Below, in pieces: positions 1 through 11,720 of a stretch of DNA of 64,000 nucleotides. The position numbers and the translations under genes are program-made. The DNA is from Durusdinium trenchii (Eukaryota; Sar; Dinophyceae; Suessiales; Symbiodiniaceae). A model generated the notes under the pieces. It was given only the letters and a program-made list of their open reading frames with translations. It was not told where the DNA came from and did not search any database. The number at the start of each line of letters is the position of its first letter. The stretch's first letter is position 1. The stretch covers positions 1,012,172 to 1,076,171 of the forward strand of contig CAXAMN010004224.1 in NCBI GenBank assembly GCA_963970005.1, read 5' to 3'.

Positions 1-251
1 ATCCCTGTTTGGAATAAGTCAGTTTGTCAGTTGTCATGAGGAAAAAAAAGGGCACCAGTCACCCCCTGCATCTCCTTGGCAGGGTCTTTCGTCCAAGGCT
101 GCTGGTTCTTCTGTTGTACTGCGATTGGCACGCACGAGGCAGGGCTGCGTACGTCGCCCACGTCGACGCTGGGTTTGGACCTGGTAATACGGATCTCCAG
201 TCACAACCGTCACAATCATGTACTCAGGATCAATTGAGTGGGTCTCACTTA

Positions 252-344
252 CCCTAAGGATCTACGCTTTGAGAAGGTGGGACTGGGGTGGGTGCCAGGA
301 GGGTCCAGTCGTACCTTTTGAGGAGGTATACTTGGATCCCTAGG
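252..344. repeat. foldback family A
   Basis: Arms ccctaaggatc ... ggatccctagg enclose the family A core (gagaaggt, gggtgggtgccaggagggtcc, taccttttgagg, with short interruptions). Confidence 0.6.
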
Positions 345-753
345 CTTACTTGAACAAGCTCTGGCATGATCAGAGCTGAACGCATCACGCCCTGGCGGCC
401 TGATCCTCGCAGCGATGCGCGACGACTCACGTGGCGGCCGAGTAACCACCACGACAGCCTAGCTATCATGTTTATGTTCAGAGCTGATCACAAAGACCTC
501 ACAAACTAGCGGTTGAAAAGGGATTTCACTCAACGCTCGATGATTCTTTTGGCAACCATTATAGTTGCGCACCAGCGGACGTGAGATCCTGAGATCCTGA
601 TAGGTGACCAGTTGACAGCCAATCCTCTATTTGGGATAGACATGGATAGAGCTTCAATATCAAAATGTACCAACTAAGACCTCCCATGACCTCTCTTTGG
701 TAGATGTTCCAACTCTTAAGAAGGCCGGTTGATCCCTGCAACCCCCCGCGCAG

Positions 754-930
754 ATGCTGGTGGAGCCGCCTCCCTCCGTGCACTGCTGCGCCTGGCGGAC
801 GATGCCAACGACGCAGACGCCGAGCGACGGCGAGCGCTGGCGGAGGGGCGCCGGCGGGTCTTCGACCCCTTCGAGGAGAGAACGACGAGACGTGAGAGGG
901 GCGAGAGAGAGGCGGTGCGGAGGCGGCGCG
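754..930 (+). CDS. candidate internal exon, Arg/Glu/Ala-rich protein
   Basis: GC-rich island of 177 bp between an acceptor (cccgcgcag) and a GT donor (GTTCCGG). The frame begins with two bases and ends with one (phase 1 on both sides) and encodes 58 whole residues with mostly G or C at third positions. It starts AGGAASLRALLRLADDAND and becomes strongly basic/acidic (RRRALAEGRRRVFDPFEER). No family recognised; the charged composition suggests a helical or nucleic-acid-associated segment. The plus strand is favoured because other frames have lower GC3. Confidence 0.5.
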
Positions 931-1983
931 GTTCCGGACTTGATCGAGAGATCTAAAGAAGACAGGTTCGCACAGCGGGATGGAAGGGGTTTGGCGCAAG
1001 CACTCCATTGGACTTGATTCAGACTCCACTTTCACCAGAATCATCCAGAGGTCAGAGGTCAGTGGGGTGGCTGTGACTTCTTTCAGGACCACCCCTGAAA
1101 CCCCCAGAGAGAGGTTGAGAAACCTTGTAGGAGCCTGTAATTAGTGGTATTAAAAGGGCTAGGACCTGAACCAGGAGTTTGTAATTATAGTGGTTTCTGA
1201 TGAGAACGGGCTAACTATGGGGCTGTGAAACACCTGACACCTCTCCAAAAACGCCTACACACCATTTCAATCTGGACCACCGGACCACCTACAGTGAGGT
1301 CTTGGGGTCTTGGTGATCAGCCTGCGGCGCAGGAATGCATCGAGTTGCTCTTGCATTTCCTTTGGGTCTCTTGCTTCTTCGTGGTTTATCCGCCCCTGGG
1401 CGTCACAGAGGCCACATGAGGCCGCGAGATGGCTGAAACCATGGCTGAAACAGTTTGATCTGCACACTTCTGTTTGGAGAGAGGAATCAAAGTAACCTTC
1501 TTTCATCCTGACATGTGTTAAAGTGTGATACATCACAGGAGCCTATCCGGGAATCGTCCGGGAAGATGCATTCGTTCTTCCTGGATGGGCACTACACCCC
1601 CAAAAACTAACACGGACCCTGAGAATGGCACCTTGAAAGACTGCTTTCCTCTACAAACCCGTGGTTTTCAGAGTGTTAGTTTTCAGCGGGGCAGCGTTCA
1701 GGGCTTCTGTAGGGCTTCGAAGTAAGGGACTACTGATGAGTCAATTTACAGCTTCTCAGCTTTTCTGAAAATGGCGCTTGGCTGGGTGAAGTATAGGGGA
1801 TAACCAGTCAATGGCATGAGGAGGCGCCCTATCTGCCATCCTCTTGTGGTTTAGGCCACTTCCATGCCATCTACCCCCACGCTACAGATCCCCTATAGCC
1901 ATTCTGTTTGTGCCACCCATATCCCAGCCCTCAGCCTTTCACCGGATCCCAGCTTGGGCGGCTTATTGGCCTTTGGCAACCAG

Positions 1984-2049
1984 GCGGGCTCCGGGCTCGG
2001 ACGAGCGGAGCCGCGCAACGCTTCGCACCCGTGGCGCGGGGAGGGCGGG
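1984..2049 (+). CDS. candidate internal exon, Gly/Arg-rich
   Basis: 66-bp GC-rich island, acceptor caaccag, donor GTTCGT, phase 1 on both sides. Encodes GLRARTSGAAQRFAPVARGG between two split glycine codons, an RGG-like composition. Two other plus frames are also open, so the reading is tentative. Confidence 0.35.
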
Positions 2050-2518
2050 GTTCGTTCGTTCGGGGTGGAAGTGATTCCTCAGAATGGGACGTCGCTGGTG
2101 CTTAGTAGGGAACAAAAGAATGAGCCCTCACTATAGATACCATAGGATCCATTCCCTCATTCCGCATTCCTTACTCAGCACCAGTCAGAGCCCGTCGCTT
2201 GGCTCCAGAAGACAGTCTTTTTTCCAAGCGAGGTCGACCTCGCCCATGGCTGTGAGTGACGCGGATGCAAACGCAAACAGACCAGTTGGTCAAATCGGAG
2301 TGGTGCCTGTCACTGGGACAAGTGAAGTGCGACATCCGAAGATTGGAGGATTTAACTCTCCCTATATTTGGACACTCTTTTATGTAGGTTTGGGGGGTTA
2401 AGTAGATCTGAAAAGGTATATGTGGATCACTGGGTCTTATAAATCTCCACGACAAGGAAGTTCATGGTTTATCTTGTTCTGTTGTTTTTTTTTGCCGTGG
2501 CAATCCAATGGAGATGTG

Positions 2519-2570
2519 GGCCTGCAACCTACGTAACCATCATCATCCACTGGGCCCTGTGGTAAGTGAG
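2519..2570. repeat. dispersed short repeat
   Basis: ggcctgcaacctacgtaacc, atcatccactgggccctg. A second copy is at 6522-6560. Confidence 0.5.
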
Positions 2571-3257
2571 GCTTGCGAAACCGTTCGTCACTGACCATTC
2601 GTCTCCGTGACAACCACCTCACCCAGTTAAGGCTGACAAATCCACTGTTGGGAGTCTATACCAACCACCTACCAATCCTAGTCCTAGTATATCCAATGTG
2701 ATGGGTGACAAATGGTGACAACATACATTGGTATATTGGTGAAAGCCACCTCATAGGATATACCGATATACCCAATCATATCGTCATCTCTCCAGCTTGA
2801 ATCTAAGCCCAGCATCGCTCCTCCGAATCGACTGAGAGGTTTATAAAGACCATCACAGACACACCAGTGCCTGGAATTTTCGTCATGAAGTCATGATCGT
2901 TGCACGTCAAAAAAAGAACAATCACTACTCAACTGAGAAACATCTCATCAATTCCTAAACATGGCTCATGTCGTGTCATCTCATTTCCAGGACCAGGACC
3001 CTCCTCGGGGTGTCTATGTTTGTTCGCCCCTTAGCCGTGATTCGGGGGGGCAACCATTCACCACCCTATTTATATCCCTGGAAGGTTCAGACCTGCCAAA
3101 AATCCTCCATAGCTATGAGGAACAACCATTCTGCCCCATAGCCATGAAGGAATCTCCCCAGGAACAATTCCTGCCCGCCATGAAGGAATTGGATGCCCCG
3201 TAGCCCCATAGCCCCATAGCCCTTCCCCCCGTCCCATGTCATCCTCAACGGCGAGAG

Positions 3258-3338
3258 GCCCTGGAGCTCCGCTGCGACACGGTGAAGCTCCTCGCCGCGC
3301 GCCGGCGGCCGTGGCCCCGCGCGGCCGTGGCGGAGAAG
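3258..3338 (+). CDS. candidate exon, Pro/Arg/Gly-rich
   Basis: Very GC-rich island. After AG the phase-1 frame reads PGAPLRHGEAPRRAP and then an RGRGGEG stretch, ending before a GC donor. A second frame (REALELRCDTVKLLAARRRP) ends at a TAG at 3363 and would make this a terminal exon. I cannot choose between them from sequence alone. Confidence 0.35.
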
Positions 3339-4213
3339 GCGGGCGGCGGAGTAGCGGCGGAGTAGCTGTAGCGGGGTCCAGTCATACCTTCTGACTGGAA
3401 GGGGGTACTTGGCTAGGGATAGGCGATTTATTTTTTGAGCTAGACAGTTTGACTTGGTCTTTGAGCAAGATTGTGCTTTGCTTTGGATGAACTTGTGTGA
3501 TGTTATTGTGTCAGGTGATGGGGTTGTAGACGTTGTAGGATCGTTGTCAGTCTATGCTGCTACTTTGGGCAAGTTCCTCGAGTGAGGCCAAGTACTTGGA
3601 GGGTGAATGAGAGTTGACCGGGCAGTGGGTTCGGATCTTCACTTCCAACCAAACTCCTCTACCCTGTTTTGATAGGAAAGGACAATAAAAATTGTTTGAT
3701 TCATCATCCAAAATAGTGACCTCAGGTTCTGGCTATGTACGAAATCCAAGATAGGCGGTTTGACACCGTTTAAGGAGCTGGTATTATTATGTATTCTTGT
3801 TTAAATCAGAGCTACGAGAACCATCAAGCCCCAATAGATCATCCATTATCATACCTGGACAGAACTGGATCCTCTAGGATCCTCTAGGGTTCAGCTGTTT
3901 GGGGACCCCAATCAACGGGTGGTGAACCTGCACCGAACTGGTCATCCCGCCAGACACTCCAAGGGGTCGGGAGGTATCACGCCATATCATACCTGATGGA
4001 GCATTTGGTACAGAAATTACTATATAGTACGATTGATCCTTCAGGTATATATGGAGTGTTTGCTTCATAATATGCTTCGGATCTTGCTTCGCGATCGAAC
4101 CCCCCCGCCAACCCGGTCCGAACCTTCCCGATGGCCCGAGCCCGTGACCACCTTGGTGCGCGGCGCCAAACGCGACGCGACGCGTGTGGCGTTTGGCCCG
4201 TCGTTTCTCGCAG

Positions 4214-4273
4214 AAGTGGCTTCCGTCATGTGCCCAATGGATCGCCCGGGGGTCCAGAGTCGAGACGGGACGG
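4214..4273 (+). CDS. candidate exon in a GC-rich island
   Basis: The acceptor follows a pyrimidine tract (gtttctcgcag). The frame VASVMCPMDRPGVQSRDG is open well upstream (from about 4085) and ends before a GC donor. A minus-strand frame is also open over 4065-4310. Confidence 0.25.
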
Positions 4274-4321
4274 GCAGGGGCGATGGGGGACGGCGATGGT
4301 TTTGGAACACACATACCCCTC

Positions 4322-4409
4322 AGGATCCAGTCGTACCCTCTGAGAAGGTGGGACTGGGGTGGGTGCCAGGAGTGTCCAAGTACTTTTTGAGGAGGTACGA
4401 CTGGATCCC
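4322..4409. repeat. foldback family A, perfect 15-bp arms
   Basis: GGATCCAGTCGTACC and its exact reverse complement flank the family core. One of the best-preserved copies. Confidence 0.75.
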
Positions 4410-5223
4410 TAGGGATAGATTCCTTGAAAGCGTCAAAGAGATCGAAGGAGATCGATAGGAGATCGGCGGGGTGGGACAAGGTGGGACGATCGTTCATGTT
4501 TGTTGAGCACTGAAAGAATCCGAAAGAAAGGGGTTCATGTTTGGAAGGAACATAGGGTCTATAAACCCGAACTGCAGAGGTGTTGGGAGTGATTGAAAGT
4601 TCTCTCTTCCGCGCGTTTGGCGTGCGCACCGATTTTGGTTTGTTTCTGCCGAGGTTCATATTGCCATCGCGCGGCACCCAAGGGCCCAAGGGTTGGCTCA
4701 AATGGCTCTGGGAATGGTTGGAAGAGGTTCTGGGGGGGCTTCAACAACAGCCCACGAGATCAGAACTGTTGTGCTTTCTTCCCCGAGTTGAAAGATGGAA
4801 TCTGTTCATTGAAAGGTTTGCGTATGGGACCTTCCCCTTGCACGTGTTTAACACTTGACGTAAGCAGAACCTTCCCCTCATCCAGATTCTTCGGGCGACC
4901 CCAAGCAGCGGACAGCTTCCACCACCAACATGATTCATGTATTCAACATCCAGAATCCAGAGTGATCCAAACATCTGCCCTCCAAAGATCTACTCCCATC
5001 TCAAGCAGAGCTGTTGGTATCTACAAACAAACCGGTCTCACCCTCCTGGTCCCAGACACGCCATTTATGTCATAGTTGCATACCTTGGGGTGGTTGAAAA
5101 GGGGGGTCAATGGGGAGGCATATATGCCACTCCCATCGGTCGTGTGTGATCTTCCCCTTTCGGCCAAAACGGGTTTCAAAGCTTTGTCCACATTGGAGTG
5201 GTTTCACACACGCCCAGCTTAAG

Positions 5224-5328
5224 GTCATGAACGTCCTGGTCTTGCTGTTGCCCTTCGCTCTGGCGGCACAAGAGTGTGGCGCTGTGCTGGTGACGGAGAA
5301 TCTGTGTCGCTCGGTCCGCACCGCACCG
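5224..5328 (+). CDS. possible first coding exon with signal peptide
   Basis: An ATG at 5227 lies three bases after an AG (cccagcttaag) that could serve as a spliced-leader trans-splice acceptor. The reading MNVLVLLLPFALAAQEC has a hydrophobic core and an A-x-A-like cleavage region, so the product would enter the secretory route. GC3 in this frame is about 73 percent, against about 44 percent in the competing phase-1 frame (HERPGLAVALRSGGTRVW). The exon would end at GTTCCG after 5328 or slightly later. No downstream exon can be assigned with certainty. Confidence 0.4.
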
Positions 5329-5882
5329 GTTCCGGCGGGTTCTGATCGACGTGTGGAGCATTCTGTACCAATGATACCAAGCGCATCAACAGTCAGACAG
5401 TGTCGAAATGGAATAGTTGTTTTGTGTTTGATATGTATTTATATTTGGTCATGCATAAAAGAAATACATGGATTCCTTACACATGTCAAATTGGTCTATT
5501 GGTGCAATCAGTCAATTGGTGGAACCAACCAATTGACAAGAAAAAAAGACTGGTGTGTTTTGGTGGGCAAGATTTGCCACTGTTTCGTGAGGTGGTGGCT
5601 CCTCTTTGGCCATTCGGAGTTTGGCTCAAAGACTTTCCGAACTCCAGCAGACTTCTCGAACGGACGATCGGATTCCAAAGACTCAATCTCTTCATGAGGA
5701 ATCTCTTCACAAGGACCTTTGAAAAAGAGTACGTAGGTGATCTATATACTATACTAAACTATTCAATGTCCGCCCACATGCTTAAAAGAACTAGGTCCAC
5801 TTCGAGTATCGCTAATATTTCCACATCACGACATGCAAGGCCATGGCATGCATGGCTTGAAAAGAATCCATGAATCATCAAG

Positions 5883-6032
5883 AGCTCGGAAAACTGGGTG
5901 TTCACCTCGATCGCCTTGCCCTGAGGCACTCTGACCACGGCGCTGACCGCGCTGGCGGCCACAGTAGGTTTTGAAGTCTACTGGCGCCATGACAAGACAT
6001 TAGTCGACCTGCATGTGATATACTCAAACTAG
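5883..6032. CDS. coding-like island of uncertain strand
   Basis: Three readings are plausible. Plus: 5883-5963, phase 1, LGKLGVHLDRLALRHSDHG with a strong donor GTAGGT. Plus: from 5926, TLTTALTALAATVGFEVYW to a TAG at 6030. Minus: VAASAVSAVVRVPQGKAIEV across 5962-5900, with the highest GC3 (about 25 of 28 codons). A real coding exon is likely, but the strand is unresolved. Confidence 0.35.
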
Positions 6033-6935
6033 GTACACGTGCCATAGATGGCCGTTGTGGTTTTAGGACCCTTGCTCCGCCCCACTGTGCTCCCCACCGT
6101 GTGTGCGGTCTAAACACCACGGACCGAATACAGTACAGTGGTGCCCAAAAGCTTCCGGACTCGTCATAAAAGAATGCAGAAGTTGTTTGCAACCCCTACC
6201 GGCCCTCAAAACCATGCAAAAACAAAGGTGTTCACCTACAAAAAACGTGTATTGAAGGCCCATAACTAACAGAATCACACCCATCGTCCCCACATTTTCT
6301 TCACGTTCCGACAGAAGGCATGGGAAAGAAAGTTAAACATAAACTGCTGTGTTCTTTTTCTGCGTTTTGCCCTAAATTGAGTTGTAAAAAGAAACATAAT
6401 CCAGAACAACACCTGCAGCTGGGAATGCGGGAAATCACTGTGACGTGTTGGGTTGGTAAACCTGTAAACCTGTAAAAGTCAGTAAAAGGTCTTATTGGTC
6501 TTATCACTCTATTATAGATGTCGGCCTGCAACCTAACCATCATCCATCAGGCCCTGGGAATAGGATAGACCCAAGTGATTGGGTACAATTTAGTTAGTGA
6601 CCAGTCAATTGGTTTTCATACTAAGAATCTACTGGGGATGCCATGGGGTTGAACCCGGTTCGGTTGACGGGTGGGAACATGCAAAGTCCAGCGCCCCCCG
6701 TCAGATCCATCGAAGAGCGAGTCTGACAGGACCAGACTGATGGGGGGACTTCCTGTTCGTCAGCCATGCCTTTGATCGACCGAAGAGCGTTGCGAGTTGT
6801 TGGTGAATGTTCTAATATAGTATATAGTCTCAAAATGTCTCGAAGAAAAATATCAATTATATGTAATTATGCATCAGGTCTGGAAGGCTTGGGTTTGCAT
6901 TGTTCATCTCTAATAGACTAATTGTATTCTGTTCA
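6033..6935. other. stretch without a supported exon
   Basis: Less GC-rich DNA with the dispersed repeat at 6522 and an acagaatcacaccc motif at 6268 that recurs at 9609. No convincing coding frame. Probably intron or intergenic. Confidence 0.4.
6522..6575. repeat. dispersed short repeat
   Basis: ggcctgcaacctaaccatca, tcaggccctgggaatagga; the ggatagaccca tail recurs at 32266. Confidence 0.5.
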
Positions 6936-6940
6936 TATAA

Positions 6941-6974
6941 CATTTTGGCTCAAGGTACCTTTTGAGCCAAACTG
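6941..6974 (+). other. spliced-leader-like hairpin
   Basis: CATTTTGGCTCAAG is an exact match to the last 14 nt of the dinoflagellate spliced leader, followed by GTACCT like a donor. The match is also one arm of a perfect 10-bp inverted repeat (TTTGGCTCAA ... TTGAGCCAAA, 8-bp loop). It could be a relict leader, a decayed SL-RNA gene, or a chance foldback. Confidence 0.4.
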
Positions 6975-7348
6975 GCTTTTGAGGCCCTCCCAGCCCACCC
7001 TTGTTGGTATTCAGGAGCTACCTTTTCCCTCAGGTTTGGGTTTTCGATTCGTTCTGGTGTGACCAGGGAGACTGCGCACCCAAAGGGGCAGAGAGACTGC
7101 GCCTGAGGGAGGGTATGTGCTGCGAAGCATCCCAACGCAAATCCTGTGAGATCACAGGTTGACAGCGCCACTGGCGAGATCAAACCAGGCGGGTGGAAGA
7201 GAAGGACGGAATGGCGAGCACGAGACGCCGTTCGAAGGGAGTAGCCACCTCTCATAGAATCCAATCCAGTTGGGATGTAACTCTAACAGATACTTCCTAG
7301 ACTGGAGTAAATATACATGTTGCTTTGGCTCACCGATACCGTTCCGAG

Positions 7349-7477
7349 GTGCTTCTTGCGATGGTTCTTGCGGCGATGCGGAAGAAGCAAAGCAGCAGAG
7401 CGAACAGCAGGCCGACTGGAGGTTGGTCGTCTTCGAGCCGTATGTTCGGAGGGACTGGCGCAGAACAACTGTGCCGA
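7349..7477 (+). CDS. candidate internal exon, Cys/Gln/acidic segment
   Basis: Acceptor gttccgag, phase-1 frame reading ASCDGSCGDAEEAKQQSEQQ and then ADWRLVVFEPYVRRDWRRTT, closing before GTGTGG. Another frame (EVLLAMVLAAMRKKQSSRA) is also open and hydrophobic. Family unknown. Confidence 0.35.
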
Positions 7478-8428
7478 GTGTGGGATCATCCCACTGGCTT
7501 GTAGAGAAATCATTCCATGCTTCTTACAACACGGAAGAAGGAACGCATTTTCGGGGCTTCATCTTCGTTGATGCGCCAAATCATGCACTGGATCACAGAA
7601 AAGTGGGTTGACGGGGGTTTTGATTGGAAGGAAACCTCGGGTGAGATAGTCATACAGATCGACAAGTCAAATCGATTGTGCGATTTCCATGAATTCTGAC
7701 CAGGCTGGAGAACCGCGTGGAACCGGTAATTGATTTCACCTGGCCCGGCAGCGCGTTTTTTCTTCTCAGCATCGGGCAAGCGCTCCAAAAACGCACAGGT
7801 CTTTTCTTTCAGCATAGAGGTCCTCGGCGAGATCATCAAGCCAGCGGTTGTATAGGTGAACACCTGCTTGGCATATTTTGTCTTGGGACAAACCATTTGT
7901 ACAGGGACCATTAAAAGGGACCCACAGAAGCACAGGGACCAAAAGGGACGCTGTTCCCTTCAGATGCTTGGTACGTTGCATGGTTCTGAGCTGAGGCGCC
8001 CACGAGACCATCAACCACATTGTGCCCGCGCCGATGGAAGTGAAGCCGAAGTCCATGCCTTCGCCACGGGAGGCTTGGAGGTTGTTTTGCGATGCTTTCG
8101 GTGAGTTGGAGATAGGTCCGACCGGATGCCCTGGGGAACCGGCACACAGACCCTGTCACTGACTGAAGCATCTAGAAAAGAATGTGTAAAAAAGAAAAAA
8201 TGTTGCAGCTGTTGCAGGAATGCTATATTTCATTCACTTAGGGTTTGGGAATAGCGGACGGCTGTAAGTAGTCACTGCGGTCTATGTTTGTATGGAACAA
8301 ATACAATCCTTGTTTAGTTTCCAGGTTGACTGTCCAGCTGACACGAACTTGGTGGGTTTGGGCACTTGCTCATCTCACCCTGGAGCTTCGCCCTGGTTCC
8401 ATCATCATCCCAAAGGTTCGCATCCCAG

Positions 8429-8503
8429 GTGCGGAGGAAAACTGCACCTGGTACAACCCAACGACTCAGCCAGCACCCGGCGACATCTCCAAGGAGCGAT
8501 GCT
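8429..8503 (+). CDS. internal exon, unknown protein
   Basis: 75 bp from acceptor gcatcccag to a near-consensus donor GTGAGT. Phase 1 on both sides; encodes EENCTWYNPTTQPAPGDISK and then ERC, natural-looking codons with an N-glycosylation-type NCT. The frame stays open upstream to 8284 and downstream to 8529. No family recognised. Confidence 0.5.
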
Positions 8504-8841
8504 GTGAGTGGTTCCTCAAGGTGTTCTAGCTGCAGCTGGCTCCATCCTGCTGCGCCTCTCCGTTTGAGGGTCAAGACGGCCTTCATTTCTTTTTCGGAGC
8601 GCAGGTTGCTTGGGGAGAGTGTCAGAAAAAATAGGTTGAACAGCGAAAAGAAAGATGGCTCAAGTTCGAAGCTGCTGAGATGGTTCAAGCTTGAAGTTCT
8701 CTTGAGGAAGTGTGCTGAACCAGGATAAGGTGAAGTGGGACCTGCAACATATCCAGCCAGTGCATAACCTTTAACCTTGTTTTGGGAGTGGTGGCACCCC
8801 ACTAAACAAGAACAGGTAGGAAGAGGATGAAACAGGAATGA

Positions 8842-8861
8842 TACTATATATATATATATAA
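8842..8861. repeat. (AT)n microsatellite
   Basis: About nine TA dinucleotides. Similar runs at 10926, 14745, 16131, 21907 and 34231. Confidence 0.7.
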
Positions 8862-9024
8862 CATGTTGTTTTTTTGCCCAGGGAACTGGAAGGAGTCAGG
8901 CAAAAACTTCTTTGACTCCGTACTTGTCTTGTGGATTGTTTAAGTTCTGGGACCGAACTATCTCAACTGTTTGCCCAAACTGCTCCACCTAACTGTCTCC
9001 CATGCTAGGCCTGCTAGGCCCTTT

Positions 9025-9121
9025 CCTAGGGATCCACTGCCACCTCAGAAGGTACTTGGACCCTCCAAACCTACATGACAGTGTCTCCAATCACCTTCTG
9101 AGAGGGTACTTGCATCCCTAG
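9025..9121. repeat. foldback family A
   Basis: cctagggatcc ... gcatccctag with inner ccaccttctgag-type arms. Diverged copy. Confidence 0.6.
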
Positions 9122-9203
9122 AGATTGCTAGTAGAAATGAAGACATGTGCCAGACCAACTGCCACATCGGCAATTGAAGGAAACCAGCTGACCCTCTCCG
9201 CAG

Positions 9204-9239
9204 AGTGTGAGGTCTCCGCGCCTAAATCCAACAAAACAA
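9204..9239 (+). CDS. candidate mini-exon
   Basis: 36 bp between a pyrimidine-rich acceptor (accctctccgcag) and a consensus-like donor GTGAGC. Phase 1 on both sides, encoding CEVSAPKSNKT. The frame remains open to 9436, so a longer exon is possible. Confidence 0.35.
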
Positions 9240-9472
9240 GTGAGCGCCGTTGCGTGCCAAAACGGGGGCCACAGGGATGGAACTCAGAAAACGTGGGAGC
9301 GTGGCGACAAGCGGTGGGTTTGCTGCTGCATATCAATATCGACAGCGGTGTCTTATATTCTTTTCAGTTCAGAGTTCAAAACAATCAATCGTCGCGGGGA
9401 TTCTCACAAGGGAATCTCAGCACAATAGCACAATAGCACAATTCTCAATAGGGGATTCATTCTCAATCTCAG

Positions 9473-9541
9473 CTAGTTGTTCAAATGATGTTCGCTTGGC
9501 CAATTTCCTGGGGCGCCGTTTAGCACGTCGGAAGCACCAAA
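9473..9541 (+). CDS. candidate internal exon, basic
   Basis: Acceptor ctcaatctcag and donor GTTGTG, phase 1 on both sides. Encodes SCSNDVRLANFLGRRLARRK and then HQ. If the donor is unused the frame ends at a stop at 9586-9588. Confidence 0.35.
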
Positions 9542-10090
9542 GTTGTGGAGCACCCGTCTCTCTACCTCAGCAACAGCCTCCAACCTAAGAGCAATGACCT
9601 CCTATATAACAGAATCACACCCTGACACACCATATAGGGCATATGAACCTGCATTGAAGGGTTTAATAAGATCAATTTTAATCCCGTGGAGCGTCTGGGA
9701 GCGAAAAACATCAATTCCATAGATGAAGGAATTATGCATTTGCACACTTGGAAGATCCAGATATATTGACCCCTTGTCAAGGACTCCTAATGTGTTTACC
9801 TCCGGTTCTATCTTATGTGATACCGGTTTTCTCGTCCGCACCCACAATGTTCCCCACCTTGCATGTTGTTTTCCATGGAGAGTGTGCTATTTGGACCCTT
9901 TTTTGAGAACATGATTACAAGCATGGGTTTACAACATCATACAACCATCTTCCTTGACCCCAAAAGGCTCCATGTTGCCATGTTGTTCTTGTTTCAGCTT
10001 GACTGCATCACCACGTGTGCCACGTCACCGGTGAACTGGGCCCCAAAACGGACCGCTGACTCCGTTCGCGGACACCTCGATGGGTTTCAG

Positions 10091-10123
10091 GACATCCACC
10101 ACCCTACCCTCCACCACCGGGAG
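10091..10123 (+). CDS. Pro-rich exon A of a P/G/H/Y-rich gene
   Basis: 33-bp exon, acceptor gggtttcag, donor GTGCGC. Two starting bases, ten codons HPPPYPPPPG, then a single G. That G joins the GC of the next exon (10485) to make Gly in the same proline-rich register. Composition and phase together fix the frame. Such a sequence would be a disordered, proline-rich linker or SH3/WW-ligand-like region. Confidence 0.55.
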
Positions 10124-10484
10124 GTGCGCCGACCGTCGCGCGCGCGGGTGGCGACCCGCTCAGGCATGGCCTACATGTGTCCCACGGCGTAGGTCCAAGC
10201 CATTTGGGACCTTGATTAGGACGATACGTTTGTGTGGTTGGTGGTTGTTTCTGAGGTCAATGTAGGGCAGCGGTACGCAGTTCAGAGTCCCATAGAGCGC
10301 TCGTTTCATTGTGTTTTTTTTTTTCACATGGTTCATGTCTCGGATTGGTTTCTATGTTTCTACCGACCTGAGTGAATCCCCGCAGTTCTTGGTGTTCAGA
10401 ATAGTTCTACCTGTTTTGCCATGTGACTTTTCGGCCAATCGATGTTCACAGTTCGCCCTGCAGATCCGTTCTGAACGTCCCCAG

Positions 10485-10521
10485 GCAAGGGACCCCCACC
10501 TCCGCCGCCCCTCGGCAAGCG
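10485..10521 (+). CDS. Pro-rich exon B of the same gene
   Basis: Acceptor cgtccccag; after the split Gly it reads KGPPPPPPLG. Two exits are possible: a GC donor (GCAAGC) after 10514 keeping phase 1, or a GT donor (GTCGCC) after 10521 in phase 2. Each matches one of the two acceptors of the next exon, so both give an open spliced frame. Confidence 0.55.
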
Positions 10522-11453
10522 GTCGCCGCGGCGATGGGGGAAGAGTGTAGACCGGAGACGTGGTGTTCTGTTTTTTGTTGGGGTGCAAAGGATCCCTAAG
10601 TTTGTGCATGGTTTGTTTTGATATGTTTGATGTTTTTTGGGATTGGTTGTTGTTTGCGTTGTTTATTTTGAGTATTTGTTTTTGTCATCGGCAACATGGA
10701 CTATTTAATCTATTTGCAGTTGTTGAGATAGTCAGAACAAGGGTGACACGTTGAGGGTGACAGACAGGACAAATTGACCATTAACATGTGTGTTGAACTT
10801 TGACATAGAGAAGACCATCCCATGCCAAAGGTACTTTGATGCTATGTCCTTTGTATTGTCATTCCCTAATTTGAGCAACCCCACCACAAGTGAAGAGTAA
10901 TGGTGACAAAGCATCGGACCAAAACACTATATATATATATATGATTCTTATAGCTACTAGATCATTCTGATCATTCTGTTCCATGTCATGGTGTTGTCAC
11001 ACACACAAGAAAAAACAGGGGTTGTGCCGACCGCTATACCTAGAAACTCTCTCAATGTTTGGTCGGTCCAATTGGATAGAAAGTGTTTCTATCATGTGAG
11101 AGGAACAATGTCTCCAAAACCAAAAGGATTTCCGGGAAGCTCAGGGATTGTAAAAGTCTGTGGATGTCCCAGGATATATTTTCCTTATGTCCCTATGTTA
11201 TGTTCTGCAACGGACGAAGGGATGATCAACAAAAACAACAGTCGGGAAGATACTAGCCAAAAAGAGTGATCCAAGGCAGACAAAGCAAAGGTTCTGCTAC
11301 ACACCAAGCAAACCCCGGAAGATGATGTGTTTTGTGATGCTTCCTTTGTTTCGGAGTTCAATGATCCACAGTAGATCGTGTCACGGTTTCCAGTCGTGGG
11401 GATCTACCAATTTCTATCTATTTATTTTTGGCCAACTTGGAGGTCTATACATA

Positions 11454-11544
11454 CCCTAGGGCTCCAAGTACATTCTGAGAAGGTGTTTGGGGTGGGTGCC
11501 AGGAGGGTTCAAATACCTTCTGAGGAGGAAACCTCCTGGAGCCC
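11454..11544. repeat. foldback family A
   Basis: cctagggctccaagtac left arm, cctcctggagccc right arm, usual gtttggggtgggtgccagg core. Lies in the intron between Pro-rich exons B and C. Confidence 0.65.
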
Positions 11545-11621
11545 TTTTTGTATAAACGGTTCAGGCATCCTATACTTGGCAGCTTCGATACTTCCAGGCA
11601 GCTTCGCATACTTGGCGGGAG

Positions 11622-11720
11622 GTATGGCCATGCATTCTCAGCTGAGGTATGGCCATCCGCCACCTCACGGTCACCCACCACCTCACGGTCCGCCGCCGCA
11701 CGGCTATCCGCCACCTCATG
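11622..11720 (+). CDS. Exon C: tandem PPPHG repeats
   Basis: 99-bp exon, acceptor cttggcgggag, donor GTGGGG. Encodes MAMHSQLRYG and then four PPPH-type repeats (HPPPHGHPPPHGPPPHGYPP). An alternative acceptor at 11647 keeps the same frame. It ends with a single G that pairs with the GT of exon D to make Gly. The repeat units are near-identical at DNA level (CCACCTCACGGT), suggesting slippage or unit duplication within the exon. No enzyme domain; probably an extended, structural or condensate-type region. Confidence 0.7.

Noticed and set aside
3874..4701. 275-codon minus-strand open frame
   Set aside because: It runs through a family A foldback and a GC-rich island that reads better on plus. 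Part of its length is explained by the stop-poor repeat.
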